Notes: generated by a model not told the origin, from the letters alone. Positions 1 to 6,248 are shown, counted from the first letter of the stretch. The stretch is 9,398 nt of DNA from Terrimesophilobacter sp039923755 (GCA_039923755.1 JBDTCD010000160.1:1-9398); one strand, 5' to 3'. Numbers and translations are program-made.

Positions 1-49
1 TGACGTAGTCCTCCACTACTGAGGTCGTAGAGCCCGGCTTTGCCGTCAC
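1..49 (-). CDS. Partial N-terminus, probable DtxR/MntR-family metal-dependent regulator (cut by left edge)
   Basis: A GTG at 49..47 overlaps the mntH TGA stop (48..46) in a GTGA junction and opens a frame that stays open to the window edge, giving 16 residues: VTAKPGSTTSVVEDYV. A purine-rich AGGGGGTG run at 61..54, four bases upstream, could serve as ribosome binding site. The TSVVEDYV stretch resembles the opening of the first helix of MntR/SirR-type members of the DtxR family, which commonly begin with a short tail followed by S-VVEDY-(V/L)K-I-(Y/W). That resemblance is from memory of the family and rests on only about eight residues. Position supports it: Mn-responsive DtxR-type regulators are often encoded beside mntH. 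If right, it would be a cytoplasmic Mn2+/Fe2+-activated repressor of this cluster. It could also be an unrelated coupled gene. Confidence 0.5.
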   Translation of the reverse strand, partial: MTAKPGSTTSVVEDYV

Positions 50-1305
50 GGACCACCCCCTGTCGTCACGGTTAACACGATGAGCGCAAGGTTCAGCGCA
101 ATCACCAGCACGACGATCGTACCGAGAACCCAGCGCACGACGGGGCGGTTCGCGGACTCGCCCATCAGGGCCCGATCATTCGTAAGTCTCATGAGCGGTA
201 TGAGTGCGAACGGGATGCCGAAGCTCAGGAATACCTGGCTGAGAATGAGCGCCCAGGTCGGATCCACACCGAGAGCGAGAATCGCGATCGCGGGAATGAG
301 GGTGATCACTCGCCGGGCGAAAAGGGGGATTTGGCGGTGCAGGAGCCCCTGCATGATCGTGGCGCCCGCGTAGCTGCCGACCGATGTCGACGCGAGGCCG
401 GATGCCAGCAATCCGATGGCGAAAACGAACGCAATCCCGGGGCCGAGCGACGTCTGGATTGCCGCGTGAGCACCCTCGATCGTGTCCGTGCCGCTGACCC
501 CGCGCAAGTTGACTGCGGCGAGTAGAAGCATCCCGAGATTGACGATTCCCGCAAGCCCAAGAGCGATCAGCACGTCCCATTTGGTGGTGCGGAGAAGCCG
601 TGAACGACCTTCGTTTGTGGCCATTCCGTGCCGGTCCCGCGCAAGCGCAGAATGCACATAGATCGCGTGCGGCATGAGGGTTGCGCCGAGCATACTCGCG
701 GCCAGCAGTACCGAATCAGTTCCGGCAAAGCGGGGCAGGAGCCCGCCGACAACGGCACCGCCATCCGGTGGGTTCACGAAGAGTCCGGCGAGGAACCCGA
801 TGGCAATGATGGCCAAGAGCCCGATGATGACCGATTCGAATGGACGCTGGCCGAACCGGTTTTGCAGCGAGAGCAAAACCATGGAGACAACGCCGACGAT
901 GATACCTCCGAGAAATAGTGGAATGCCGAACAAGAGGTATAGCGCGATCGCACCTCCGATGACTTCGGCAAGATCGGTTGCGACGGCAACGAGTTCGGCT
1001 TGGGCCCAAAATGCGCGGCGTTGCCCCGTCCTCAGGCGAGTGCCGAGGAGCTCAGGCAGGGAACGCCCCGTGATAATCCCCAGTTTCGCGGACTGATACT
1101 GCACGATTGCCGCCATGAGGTTGGCGGCCACGATGACCCACACCAGCAGATAGCCGTAGCGGGCGCCACCGGTGAGGTTTGCTGCCACGTTTCCGGGGTC
1201 GACGTAGGCGATTGATGCGACGAAGGCGGGACCGAGAAGCATCCACGAGCGGTTACTCGACAACCGCCAAAAGTTTCGGCGGGGCCTCTCGCGAGTCTTC
1301 GGCAT
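46..1305 (-). CDS. mntH: Nramp-family divalent metal (Mn2+/Fe2+) importer MntH
   Basis: This 419-residue integral membrane protein belongs to the Nramp/MntH family, proton-coupled importers of Mn2+ and Fe2+ in the cytoplasmic membrane. The first helix carries the DPGN metal-binding motif at residues 36-39 (ligands D36 and N39), and helix 6 carries the paired motif MPH at 211-213, where M211 is the expected soft ligand. The conserved helix-3 run DLAEVIG lies at 111-117. About eleven hydrophobic segments and the length fit bacterial MntH. The ATG at 1305 is chosen because a TAAGAT -10 hexamer sits six bases before it and no Shine-Dalgarno is visible, so the mRNA may be leaderless. The gene lies 27 bases after the stop of a CDF exporter gene on the same strand and overlaps a probable regulator gene downstream. 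Function as a Mn/Fe importer is secure by motif; Mn preference is inferred. Confidence 0.95.
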   Translation of the reverse strand: MPKTRERPRRNFWRLSSNRSWMLLGPAFVASIAYVDPGNVAANLTGGARYGYLLVWVIVAANLMAAIVQYQSAKLGIITGRSLPELLGTRLRTGQRRAFWAQAELVAVATDLAEVIGGAIALYLLFGIPLFLGGIIVGVVSMVLLSLQNRFGQRPFESVIIGLLAIIAIGFLAGLFVNPPDGGAVVGGLLPRFAGTDSVLLAASMLGATLMPHAIYVHSALARDRHGMATNEGRSRLLRTTKWDVLIALGLAGIVNLGMLLLAAVNLRGVSGTDTIEGAHAAIQTSLGPGIAFVFAIGLLASGLASTSVGSYAGATIMQGLLHRQIPLFARRVITLIPAIAILALGVDPTWALILSQVFLSFGIPFALIPLMRLTNDRALMGESANRPVVRWVLGTIVVLVIALNLALIVLTVTTGGGP

Positions 1306-1311
1306 ACCGAA

Positions 1312-1317
1312 ATCTTA
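1312..1317 (-). promoter_or_regulatory. Leaderless-type -10 element of mntH (TAAGAT)
   Basis: TAAGAT on the minus strand ends six bases before the mntH ATG (1305), the spacing at which transcription would begin at the A of the start codon. No Shine-Dalgarno precedes the ATG and no good -35 hexamer is visible. It would give mntH its own promoter in addition to read-through from the exporter gene. Confidence 0.55.
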
Positions 1318-1332
1318 CCGTGGCTGTCGATG

Positions 1333-2238
1333 TCAGTCGTGTAGATGATCCTCGTGCTGAGCGTGTTCGACCGGTTCGAGCTGAAAGGTCGAGTGCGCAA
1401 CGTCGAAATGGTCGGCGAGGCACTCCGCAAGTTCATCCAGAAGTTTGCCAGCCTCGTTTCTGGCAAACACCTCCTCCTCCACCACAATGTGTGCCGAGAA
1501 CACCGGATGGCCGGACGTGATCGCCCACACATGGACGTCGTGCACATCGACAACTCCGTCGGTCCGAAGGATGTGGTCGCGAATCTCCGCGACACTCGTA
1601 TCCACCGGAACCGACTCGCTCAACACCCGCGCCGCATCCCGAAGCAGGAACACCGCACGGGGTGCGATCATGAGCGCTATCGCGAGGGAGGCGATGGCGT
1701 CCGCCGGCATAAAACCGGTGGCCAGGATGATGACGGCAGCAACGATTGCGGCAATCGATCCGAGCAGGTCACCGAGCACCTCGAGATAGGCACCTCGCAT
1801 GTTGATCGATGACTTTGCCTGGGGCCGAAGGATGTACGCGGCAACGAGGTTTGCCACAAGACCAAGAGAGGCGACAAAAAGCATCGGCACGCTCTTGATC
1901 TCCACCTCACCCGGCTCGAGGAGCCGCGACACTGCTTGATACCCAACCGAAATTGCGACGGCGAGGAGAATTCCTCCGTTGATGAGCGCGCCGAAGACTT
2001 CGGCACGCTGAAATCCGAAGGTGGAACGCTCGGTCGCGGGTTTGGCAGCGATCACGGTTGCGGCGAGCGCCACCATCAGCCCAATGGTGTCAGAGAACAT
2101 GTGGCCGGCATCAGCGAAGAGCGCGAGCGAACCGGTGAAGATCGCCCCCGCGACCTCGACGATGAGAACCACCACGATAATACCGAGCACAATGGACAAC
2201 CGGGTCCGGTTGGCGATGGTGTGGTGGTGGCCGCTCAT
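1333..2238 (-). CDS. Cation diffusion facilitator (CDF, CzcD/ZitB-like) metal exporter
   Basis: This 301-residue protein is a cation diffusion facilitator, a proton-antiporting exporter of Zn2+-type metals from the cytoplasm. It has six hydrophobic segments within residues 12-200 and then a cytoplasmic ferredoxin-like domain holding the family pattern VHDVHVWAITSGH. Both ends are His-rich (HHH at 4-6; EHAQHEDHLHD at the C-terminus), as is common for metal-handling CDFs. In helix 2 the site is H46-x3-D50 (GHMFSD). In helix 5 the usual H-x3-D reads E153-x3-D157 (LEVLGD), so one expected His ligand is Glu. The ATG at 2238 has a TACTGT -10 hexamer seven bases upstream and no Shine-Dalgarno. It is followed by mntH after 27 bases, suggesting a two- or three-gene metal operon. 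Zn is the default substrate for this subfamily; Mn, Co or Fe are possible given the ligand change and the neighbours. Confidence 0.92.
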   Translation of the reverse strand: MSGHHHTIANRTRLSIVLGIIVVVLIVEVAGAIFTGSLALFADAGHMFSDTIGLMVALAATVIAAKPATERSTFGFQRAEVFGALINGGILLAVAISVGYQAVSRLLEPGEVEIKSVPMLFVASLGLVANLVAAYILRPQAKSSINMRGAYLEVLGDLLGSIAAIVAAVIILATGFMPADAIASLAIALMIAPRAVFLLRDAARVLSESVPVDTSVAEIRDHILRTDGVVDVHDVHVWAITSGHPVFSAHIVVEEEVFARNEAGKLLDELAECLADHFDVAHSTFQLEPVEHAQHEDHLHD

Positions 2239-2245
2239 GCCATCA

Positions 2246-2275
2246 ACAGTATGGGGAACCGATCAAGGGAGCCAA
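2246..2275 (-). promoter_or_regulatory. Promoter of the CDF exporter gene (TTGGCT - 18 - TACTGT), leaderless type
   Basis: On the minus strand a TTGGCT hexamer (2275..2270) and a TACTGT hexamer (2251..2246) are separated by 18 bases. TACTGT ends seven bases before the ATG at 2238, so a transcript would start at or next to the start codon. No Shine-Dalgarno is present. Seen by eye only. Confidence 0.45.
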
Positions 2276-2307
2276 ACGTCGAGGGTTGTCGGGAACGATT
2301 GTCATTG

Positions 2308-2904
2308 TCAGGAAGTCGACAAACGCGCTCGCACCAGAGGGATGAGCTGGCTGAATGCGCGACGACGGTGGCTGATCGCATCCTTCTGTTCCGGCAAAAG
2401 TTCGGCAGAGGCAACACGGTAGCCGTCCGGCTGGAATACCGGATCGTAACCGAAACCATGCGCACCCGTTGGTTCATGCAGGACGGTTCCCGTCCACACG
2501 CCAAGTTCCACGTGCTCGAACCCCTCTGTGACGAAGGCCGCGGCGCAACAGAATTCGGCTCGGCGGTCCTCTGCGCGATCTGCTCCAGCCCGCTCCAATT
2601 CCGCGAGCAGGTGTGCGACATTGTCGGAGTCGACGCGCGTTCCCGCATACCGCGCAGAGTGGATGCCGGGGGCACCCCCGAGGACCTCGAGGCAGATTCC
2701 CGAATCGTCGGCGATGGTCGGAATCCCCGTGTGCGCGAACGCCGCACGCGCCTTGATGAGCGCGTTCTCCTGGAAAGTCAGGCCATCCTCCACCGGTTCC
2801 GGCCCGTCGTATCCGATGAGATCGATTCCGGCGAGAAGCGGGCCGAGGATTCGCCGCAACTCGTCGACCTTGTGCGGATTATGCGTGGCAAGGACAAGCT
2901 TCAT
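2308..2904 (-). CDS. rdgB: RdgB/HAM1-type non-canonical purine NTP pyrophosphatase (dITP/XTP)
   Basis: The enzyme hydrolyses dITP, ITP and XTP to monophosphates and pyrophosphate, keeping deaminated purines out of DNA and RNA. With the ATG at 2904 the protein is 198 residues, normal for the family. Visible motifs are THN at 7-9 with K12 (nucleotide binding), the E46-N47 pair, the active-site DDSG at 66-69 with SARYAG at 83-88, FGYDPVF at 151-157, and K174 with SHR at 178-180. A GTG at 2922 in the same frame would add six residues and overlap rph by 8 bases; the ATG is preferred because the family normally begins directly with the beta strand leading to THN. Neither start has a strong Shine-Dalgarno, so the exact start is unsettled. 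It is the last gene of murI-rph-rdgB and begins 10 bases after the rph stop. Confidence 0.96.
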   Translation of the reverse strand: MKLVLATHNPHKVDELRRILGPLLAGIDLIGYDGPEPVEDGLTFQENALIKARAAFAHTGIPTIADDSGICLEVLGGAPGIHSARYAGTRVDSDNVAHLLAELERAGADRAEDRRAEFCCAAAFVTEGFEHVELGVWTGTVLHEPTGAHGFGYDPVFQPDGYRVASAELLPEQKDAISHRRRAFSQLIPLVRARLSTS

Positions 2905-2914
2905 TGGCGTGCCA

Positions 2915-3661
2915 TCACCCACTCAAAGCTGCTGACTGCAGACCGGAGAGCGTCTTCGCGCCTCCGAGGGCCAAGTCGAGAAGGGCATTGAGTTCGCTGC
3001 GGTCAAAGGGGGCGCCTTCCGCGGTCCCTTGCACTTCGACGAACAGACCGCGACCAGTGACGACGACATTCATGTCGGTCTCGGCCCGCACATCTTCGGT
3101 GTACGCGAGATCGAGCATCGGAGTGCCGTCGATGATCCCGACGCTCACGGCGGCGACGCTGTCGAATAGCGGCTTCGCGTTTTTGCCAATGAACTGCTTC
3201 GCACGACCCCACTCGAGCGCCTCGGCCAGCGCGACGTAGGCACCGGTTATGGCGGCAGTGCGGGTACCGCCATCGGCCTGCAATACATCGCAATCGATGA
3301 CAATAGTGTTCTCACCGAGGGCCTTCATATCCACAACTGCGCGCAGTGAGCGGCCGATAAGCCGTGAAATCTCATGGGTGCGGCCGCCGATGCGACCCTT
3401 GACCGATTCGCGATCCATGCGTTCGTTGGTAGAACGGGGCAGCATCGAGTACTCGGCGGTCACCCAGCCCTTGCCCTTGCCTGTCATCCAGCGTGGCACG
3501 CCATTCGTAAAGGACGCAGTGCACAGGACTTTGGTGCGGCCGAAGGAAATGAGGGCGCTTCCCTCCGCCTGCTCGCTCCAACCGGGTTCGATGGTGATCG
3601 AGCGAAGCTCGTCGGTGGCCCTGCCGTCCGCTCTGGGTCCTGTGCCGGCTGCATCTGTCAT
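2915..3661 (-). CDS. rph: Ribonuclease PH (phosphorolytic tRNA 3'-end processing)
   Basis: RNase PH removes 3'-trailing nucleotides from tRNA precursors using phosphate, releasing nucleoside diphosphates, and acts as a hexamer in the cytoplasm. The 248-residue product from the ATG at 3661 matches the usual family length. It shows the N-terminal PRADGR (9-14), GWVTAEYSMLPRS (65-77), the phosphate-binding DGGTRTA (130-136), the acidic pair D184 and D190 in LDLAYTED, and EVQGTAEG (209-216). The frame is open to an ATG at 3787, but that would run 125 bases into murI and add residues without family character. The 3661 start has GAGGAAA (3677..3671) nine bases upstream and lies one base after the murI stop, indicating translational coupling. 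Second gene of the murI-rph-rdgB operon. Confidence 0.97.
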   Translation of the reverse strand: MTDAAGTGPRADGRATDELRSITIEPGWSEQAEGSALISFGRTKVLCTASFTNGVPRWMTGKGKGWVTAEYSMLPRSTNERMDRESVKGRIGGRTHEISRLIGRSLRAVVDMKALGENTIVIDCDVLQADGGTRTAAITGAYVALAEALEWGRAKQFIGKNAKPLFDSVAAVSVGIIDGTPMLDLAYTEDVRAETDMNVVVTGRGLFVEVQGTAEGAPFDRSELNALLDLALGGAKTLSGLQSAALSG

Positions 3662-3662
3662 G

Positions 3663-4502
3663 TCAGGGGCTTTCCTCTGCTGTCGTGGGGGTTCCGATCT
3701 CAACCAATTGCACTGCGGATACCTCGGGACCGAGAAACCGCCTCGCCAGAAGAAGAAACTCTGCTTTGCTGTCACCCGTCGCTTCAAAACGATAGAGCGG
3801 CGGTGTCGTCGAGTCGCGGAGCAACTGGTGTTTGACGAGCGTATCGAACACGTCGTATGCCGTCTCCTCGGCGCTCGAGACGAGGGTTACTTCGCTGCCG
3901 AGAACGAACTGAATGGCGGCCGACATCAGGGGGTAGTGGGTACAGCCCAAGACGACCGTGTCCACACCGGCGGCCTTCAGCGGTGCGAGATATTCTTCGG
4001 TGACCCTGAACAGTTCGGGGCTGGATGTCACCCCTGCTTCGACAAATTCGACGAACCGCGGGCATGCTCTCGCGAAGAGTTCGAGTTCGGATGCTGCAGC
4101 GAACGCGTCCTCATACGCTTTCGACTTGATCGTGCCCTCTGTGCCGATCACGCCGACCCGATTGTTTCGTGTTTGACGCACTGCGGCACGCACTGCAGGC
4201 TGGATCACCTCGACGACGGGGATACCATAGCCATCCGTGAAACGCTCGCGCGCATCGCGCAGCATGGCAGCGGACGCGGTGTTGCACGCGATTACCAGGA
4301 TCTTCACGCCCTGGGCGACCAGGTCATCCATTACTGCGAGGGCATACTCGCGCACTTGTGCAATCGGTTTCGGCCCATACGGCGAGTGCGCGGTATCGCC
4401 GATATAGATGATCGACTCGTTCGGCAACTGGTCGATGATCGCCCTGGCAACCGTGAGGCCACCAACTCCGGAGTCGAAGATCCCAATCGGTGCGTCGGTC
4501 AC
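3663..4502 (-). CDS. murI: Glutamate racemase
   Basis: MurI is the cofactor-independent racemase that converts L-glutamate to the D-glutamate needed for peptidoglycan stem peptides. The 279-residue protein has the family landmarks: FDSGVGG at 9-15 with the Asp/Ser pair D10-S11, the first catalytic cysteine in ACNTAS (C73), and the second in GCTHYP (C187, H189). The length is typical. The start is a GTG at 4502; a TAGACT -10 hexamer ends eight bases upstream and there is no Shine-Dalgarno, so translation is probably leaderless. It heads an operon with rph, which begins one base after its stop, and rdgB. It is divergent from pncB across 106 bases that contain two inverted repeats. No missing residues or frame problems are seen. 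Confidence 0.97.
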   Translation of the reverse strand: MTDAPIGIFDSGVGGLTVARAIIDQLPNESIIYIGDTAHSPYGPKPIAQVREYALAVMDDLVAQGVKILVIACNTASAAMLRDARERFTDGYGIPVVEVIQPAVRAAVRQTRNNRVGVIGTEGTIKSKAYEDAFAAASELELFARACPRFVEFVEAGVTSSPELFRVTEEYLAPLKAAGVDTVVLGCTHYPLMSAAIQFVLGSEVTLVSSAEETAYDVFDTLVKHQLLRDSTTPPLYRFEATGDSKAEFLLLARRFLGPEVSAVQLVEIGTPTTAEESP

Positions 4503-4510
4503 GATTCAAG

Positions 4511-4539
4511 AGTCTACCGACGCCCGAGGCGTACGTCGG
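4511..4539 (-). promoter_or_regulatory. murI promoter region: -10 TAGACT plus inverted repeat
   Basis: TAGACT (4516..4511, minus strand) ends eight bases before the GTG of murI, fitting a leaderless start. Directly upstream, where the spacer and -35 would be, lies an inverted repeat with arms CCGACG (4517-4522) and CGTCGG (4534-4539), and nested within it ACGCC (4520-4524) pairing with GGCGT (4528-4532). No clear -35 hexamer is visible. The repeat could be a regulator site or chance in GC-rich DNA. Confidence 0.4.
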
Positions 4540-4552
4540 CGCTGGCGTCGTG

Positions 4553-4576
4553 GCGAAGGCCAGAACTGGCCTTCGC
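4553..4576. repeat. Perfect inverted repeat in the murI/pncB divergent region (operator candidate)
   Basis: The arms GCGAAGGCCAG (4553-4563) and CTGGCCTTCGC (4566-4576) are perfect reverse complements separated by AA. The element lies 20 bases upstream of the pncB -10 hexamer, at the place of its -35, and 50 bases upstream of the murI start. No T-run follows, so it does not look like a terminator. A dimeric repressor site controlling pncB is the simplest reading; the regulator is unknown. Confidence 0.6.
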
Positions 4577-4596
4577 TCCATGCTCCAGCGCGCAGG

Positions 4597-4602
4597 TAGG
4601 CT
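4597..4602 (+). promoter_or_regulatory. Leaderless-type -10 element of pncB (TAGGCT), or Shine-Dalgarno overlap
   Basis: TAGGCT ends six bases before the GTG start of pncB at 4609, the spacing expected if transcription begins at the GTG. The overlapping AGGTAGG (4594-4600) could instead act as a Shine-Dalgarno eight bases from the start. The sequence alone does not decide between them. Confidence 0.4.
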
Positions 4603-4608
4603 CGCACT

Positions 4609-5913
4609 GTGACCAGCGCGCTCTTGACTGACCGATACGAACTCACGATGGTGGATGCGGCCATGCGGGCAGGAACCGCGACCCGACGCTGCGTCTTCGA
4701 GGTGTTCGCCCGGCACCTGCCCAGCGGTCGGCGGTATGGCATCGTCGCGGGAACGGGACGTTTCATCGAACAGCTCGCCGAGTTTCGATTCGGCGACCCC
4801 GAACTCTCCTGGCTGAGCGACAACAGCGTGGTGGACACCGACACTCTCGAGTGGTTGGCCAACTATCGATTTCGTGGCAACATTTGGGGGTACCAGGAAG
4901 GAGAGGCGTACTTTCCCGGATCGCCCATCCTGGTCGTGGAGGGAACATTCGCTGAGTCCGTCGTACTCGAAACACTCGCCCTCAGCATCCTGAATTACGA
5001 CTCTGCGGTAGCGAGCGCGGCTGCCCGGATGGTGAGTGCAGCTGGCGGGCGCCCCATCGCCGAGATGGGCTCGCGTCGAGCCACAGAACGCGGAGCGGTT
5101 GCCGCTGCCCGGGCCGCCTACATCGCCGGATTTGAAGCCACGAGCAACCTCGAGGCTGGCCGCACCTGGGGTATCCAGACCATGGGGACCGCCGCGCACT
5201 CCTTCACTCTTCTGCATGATACGGAAGAGGATGCTTTCCGCGCCCAGGTCGCAGCCCTCGGCTCTGAGACGACCCTTCTTGTCGACACGTACGACGTGAC
5301 GGCCGCGGTCGACCTCGCGGTGCGAGTCGCCGGAACCGCGCTCGGCGCTATCCGCATCGACAGCGGTGACCTGCCGGGGCAGGCGTCTGCTGTGCGAAAG
5401 CAACTCGACGGCCTCGGTGCAAAGCATACAAAGATCACCGTCACCAGCGACCTCGACGAGTACACGATCGCCGCACTTAGGGCTGCACCGGTCGACTCTT
5501 ACGGTGTCGGCACCTCGGTCGTCACAGGTTCCGGTTCGCCCACGGCGGGCATGGTCTACAAACTCGTGGCGCGAGAAGGGGCCGACGGGCAGTGGGTGCC
5601 AGTCGCGAAAAAGTCCACGGCAAAGCTCTCGATCGGGGGCCGGAAGTCCCCGATGAGGACACTCGTCGACGGCATCGCGACCTCGGAATTGCTTCACATT
5701 GAAAGCGATCCGGATGAGCCGACCGCCCCGGCTGGCGCCGGTCGGCCTTTGCTCGTACCCTTGGTCACCGGCGGAGAGCCCGATACACGTTATCTCGGCA
5801 CCGCGGGAACAGCTCTCGCCCGTGCCCACCGCGCGGCCGCGGTCGCCGAACTTCCCACGGATGCTTTCCGGCTCGCGCGCGGCGAACCCGTCATTCCGAC
5901 GATCTACACGTAA
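4609..5913 (+). CDS. pncB: Nicotinate phosphoribosyltransferase (NAD salvage)
   Basis: The enzyme joins nicotinate to phosphoribosyl pyrophosphate, with ATP, to give nicotinate mononucleotide in the Preiss-Handler salvage route to NAD. The 434-residue product begins LLTDRYELTM, as the family does. It carries the phosphorylatable histidine in GTAAHSF (H197), the LVDTYDV segment at 224-230, RIDSGD at 249-254 and YGVGTSVV at 298-305 for substrate phosphate binding. Length and motif order are normal. The GTG at 4609 is chosen because the conserved N-terminus starts immediately and a -10-like or SD-like element lies just upstream. It is divergent from murI and converges on the DUF3039 gene. The perfect inverted repeat upstream suggests regulated expression, plausibly by NAD status, but no regulator gene is in the window. 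Confidence 0.96.
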   Translation: MTSALLTDRYELTMVDAAMRAGTATRRCVFEVFARHLPSGRRYGIVAGTGRFIEQLAEFRFGDPELSWLSDNSVVDTDTLEWLANYRFRGNIWGYQEGEAYFPGSPILVVEGTFAESVVLETLALSILNYDSAVASAAARMVSAAGGRPIAEMGSRRATERGAVAAARAAYIAGFEATSNLEAGRTWGIQTMGTAAHSFTLLHDTEEDAFRAQVAALGSETTLLVDTYDVTAAVDLAVRVAGTALGAIRIDSGDLPGQASAVRKQLDGLGAKHTKITVTSDLDEYTIAALRAAPVDSYGVGTSVVTGSGSPTAGMVYKLVAREGADGQWVPVAKKSTAKLSIGGRKSPMRTLVDGIATSELLHIESDPDEPTAPAGAGRPLLVPLVTGGEPDTRYLGTAGTALARAHRAAAVAELPTDAFRLARGEPVIPTIYT

Positions 5914-5915
5914 TG

Positions 5916-5937
5916 GCCGGAACAGATCGGGTTCGGC
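5916..5937. terminator. Possible bidirectional hairpin between pncB and the DUF3039 gene
   Basis: In the 23-base convergent gap, GCCGGAAC (5916-5923) can pair with GTTCGGC (5931-5937) with one bulged G and a seven-base loop. The plus-strand tail (TACTTCTTG) is only moderately T-rich and the minus-strand tail less so, so termination strength is uncertain. The hairpin touches the last base of the DUF3039 stop codon. Confidence 0.35.
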
Positions 5938-6203
5938 TACTTCTTGAGCTTCTCGTAGACCTCTTTGCAGGTGGGACACACCGGGAATTTTTCGGGGTCA
6001 CGCCCGGGTGTCCATAACTTGCCACACAGCGCGCGCACGGGCTTACCGGTGAGCGCCGACTCAAGGATCTTGTCTTTCGGGACGTAGTGGGAGAAGCGTT
6101 CGTGGTCGCCCTCCTCGAGTTGCTCCTGTTGAAGTAGCTCTTCGAGCTCGCGATCAAGAGTGGATGTGCCACCACCGGTGTGGTCAGTGTCGGGACTGCT
6201 CAT
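5937..6203 (-). CDS. DUF3039 family small protein, zinc-ribbon-like
   Basis: This 88-residue acidic cytoplasmic protein matches what is known of the actinobacterial DUF3039 family, whose function is undescribed. The N-terminal third is a polar, Glu/Gln/Leu-rich stretch (about residues 14-36) that could form a helix or coiled coil. The conserved part follows: FSHYVPKDKI, then VRALCGKLW and, 18 residues later, CPTC before a Lys-rich end (EKLKK). One CxxC pair plus a third Cys and a nearby His could bind a zinc ion; metal binding is inferred. The ATG at 6203 has a TAAGCT -10 hexamer six bases upstream and no Shine-Dalgarno. The gene follows the ABC permease by 45 bases and is convergent with pncB, a neighbourhood I believe recurs in Microbacteriaceae. 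Confidence 0.85.
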   Translation of the reverse strand: MSSPDTDHTGGGTSTLDRELEELLQQEQLEEGDHERFSHYVPKDKILESALTGKPVRALCGKLWTPGRDPEKFPVCPTCKEVYEKLKK

Positions 6204-6209
6204 GGATCC

Positions 6210-6215
6210 AGCTTA
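6210..6215 (-). promoter_or_regulatory. Leaderless-type -10 element of the DUF3039 gene (TAAGCT)
   Basis: TAAGCT on the minus strand ends six bases before the ATG at 6203, placing transcription start at the start codon. There is no Shine-Dalgarno and no recognisable -35 in the GC-rich run upstream. It suggests the DUF3039 gene is transcribed separately from the ABC transporter genes. Confidence 0.5.
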
Positions 6216-6248
6216 ATGCGCGCACGCGCACGGCCCGGGCAGAAAAAA

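Noticed and set aside
1936..2991. 351-codon open frame on the plus strand, opposite the CDF gene and rdgB
   Set aside because: Spans parts of two conserved minus-strand genes and their gap; no domain and no plausible start signal.
3662..3787. Upstream extension of RNase PH to an ATG at 3787
   Set aside because: It would overlap murI by 125 bases and add 42 residues not seen in the family; the 3661 ATG has a Shine-Dalgarno and sits one base after the murI stop.
3249..4631. 460-codon open frame on the plus strand, opposite rph and murI
   Set aside because: Antisense to two conserved enzymes with complete motifs; the translation shows no recognisable domain and compositional bias typical of a shadow frame.
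4324..5979. 551-codon open frame on the minus strand, opposite pncB and the 5' part of murI
   Set aside because: It lies antisense to well-recognised genes, its translation has no family character and is rich in Arg, Gly and Asp, and it crosses the divergent promoter region. It is a by-product of GC-rich codon use.
6218..6230. Alternating GC-rich run (GCGCGCACGCGCA), possible Z-DNA or a repeat
   Set aside because: It is only 13 bases long and such runs are frequent in GC-rich genomes; nothing links it to a function.
6242..6248. T-run after the permease stop as an intrinsic terminator
   Set aside because: The nearest stem upstream (GCC-TTCAC-GGC) is weak and about eleven bases away from the T-run, so it does not form a standard terminator.
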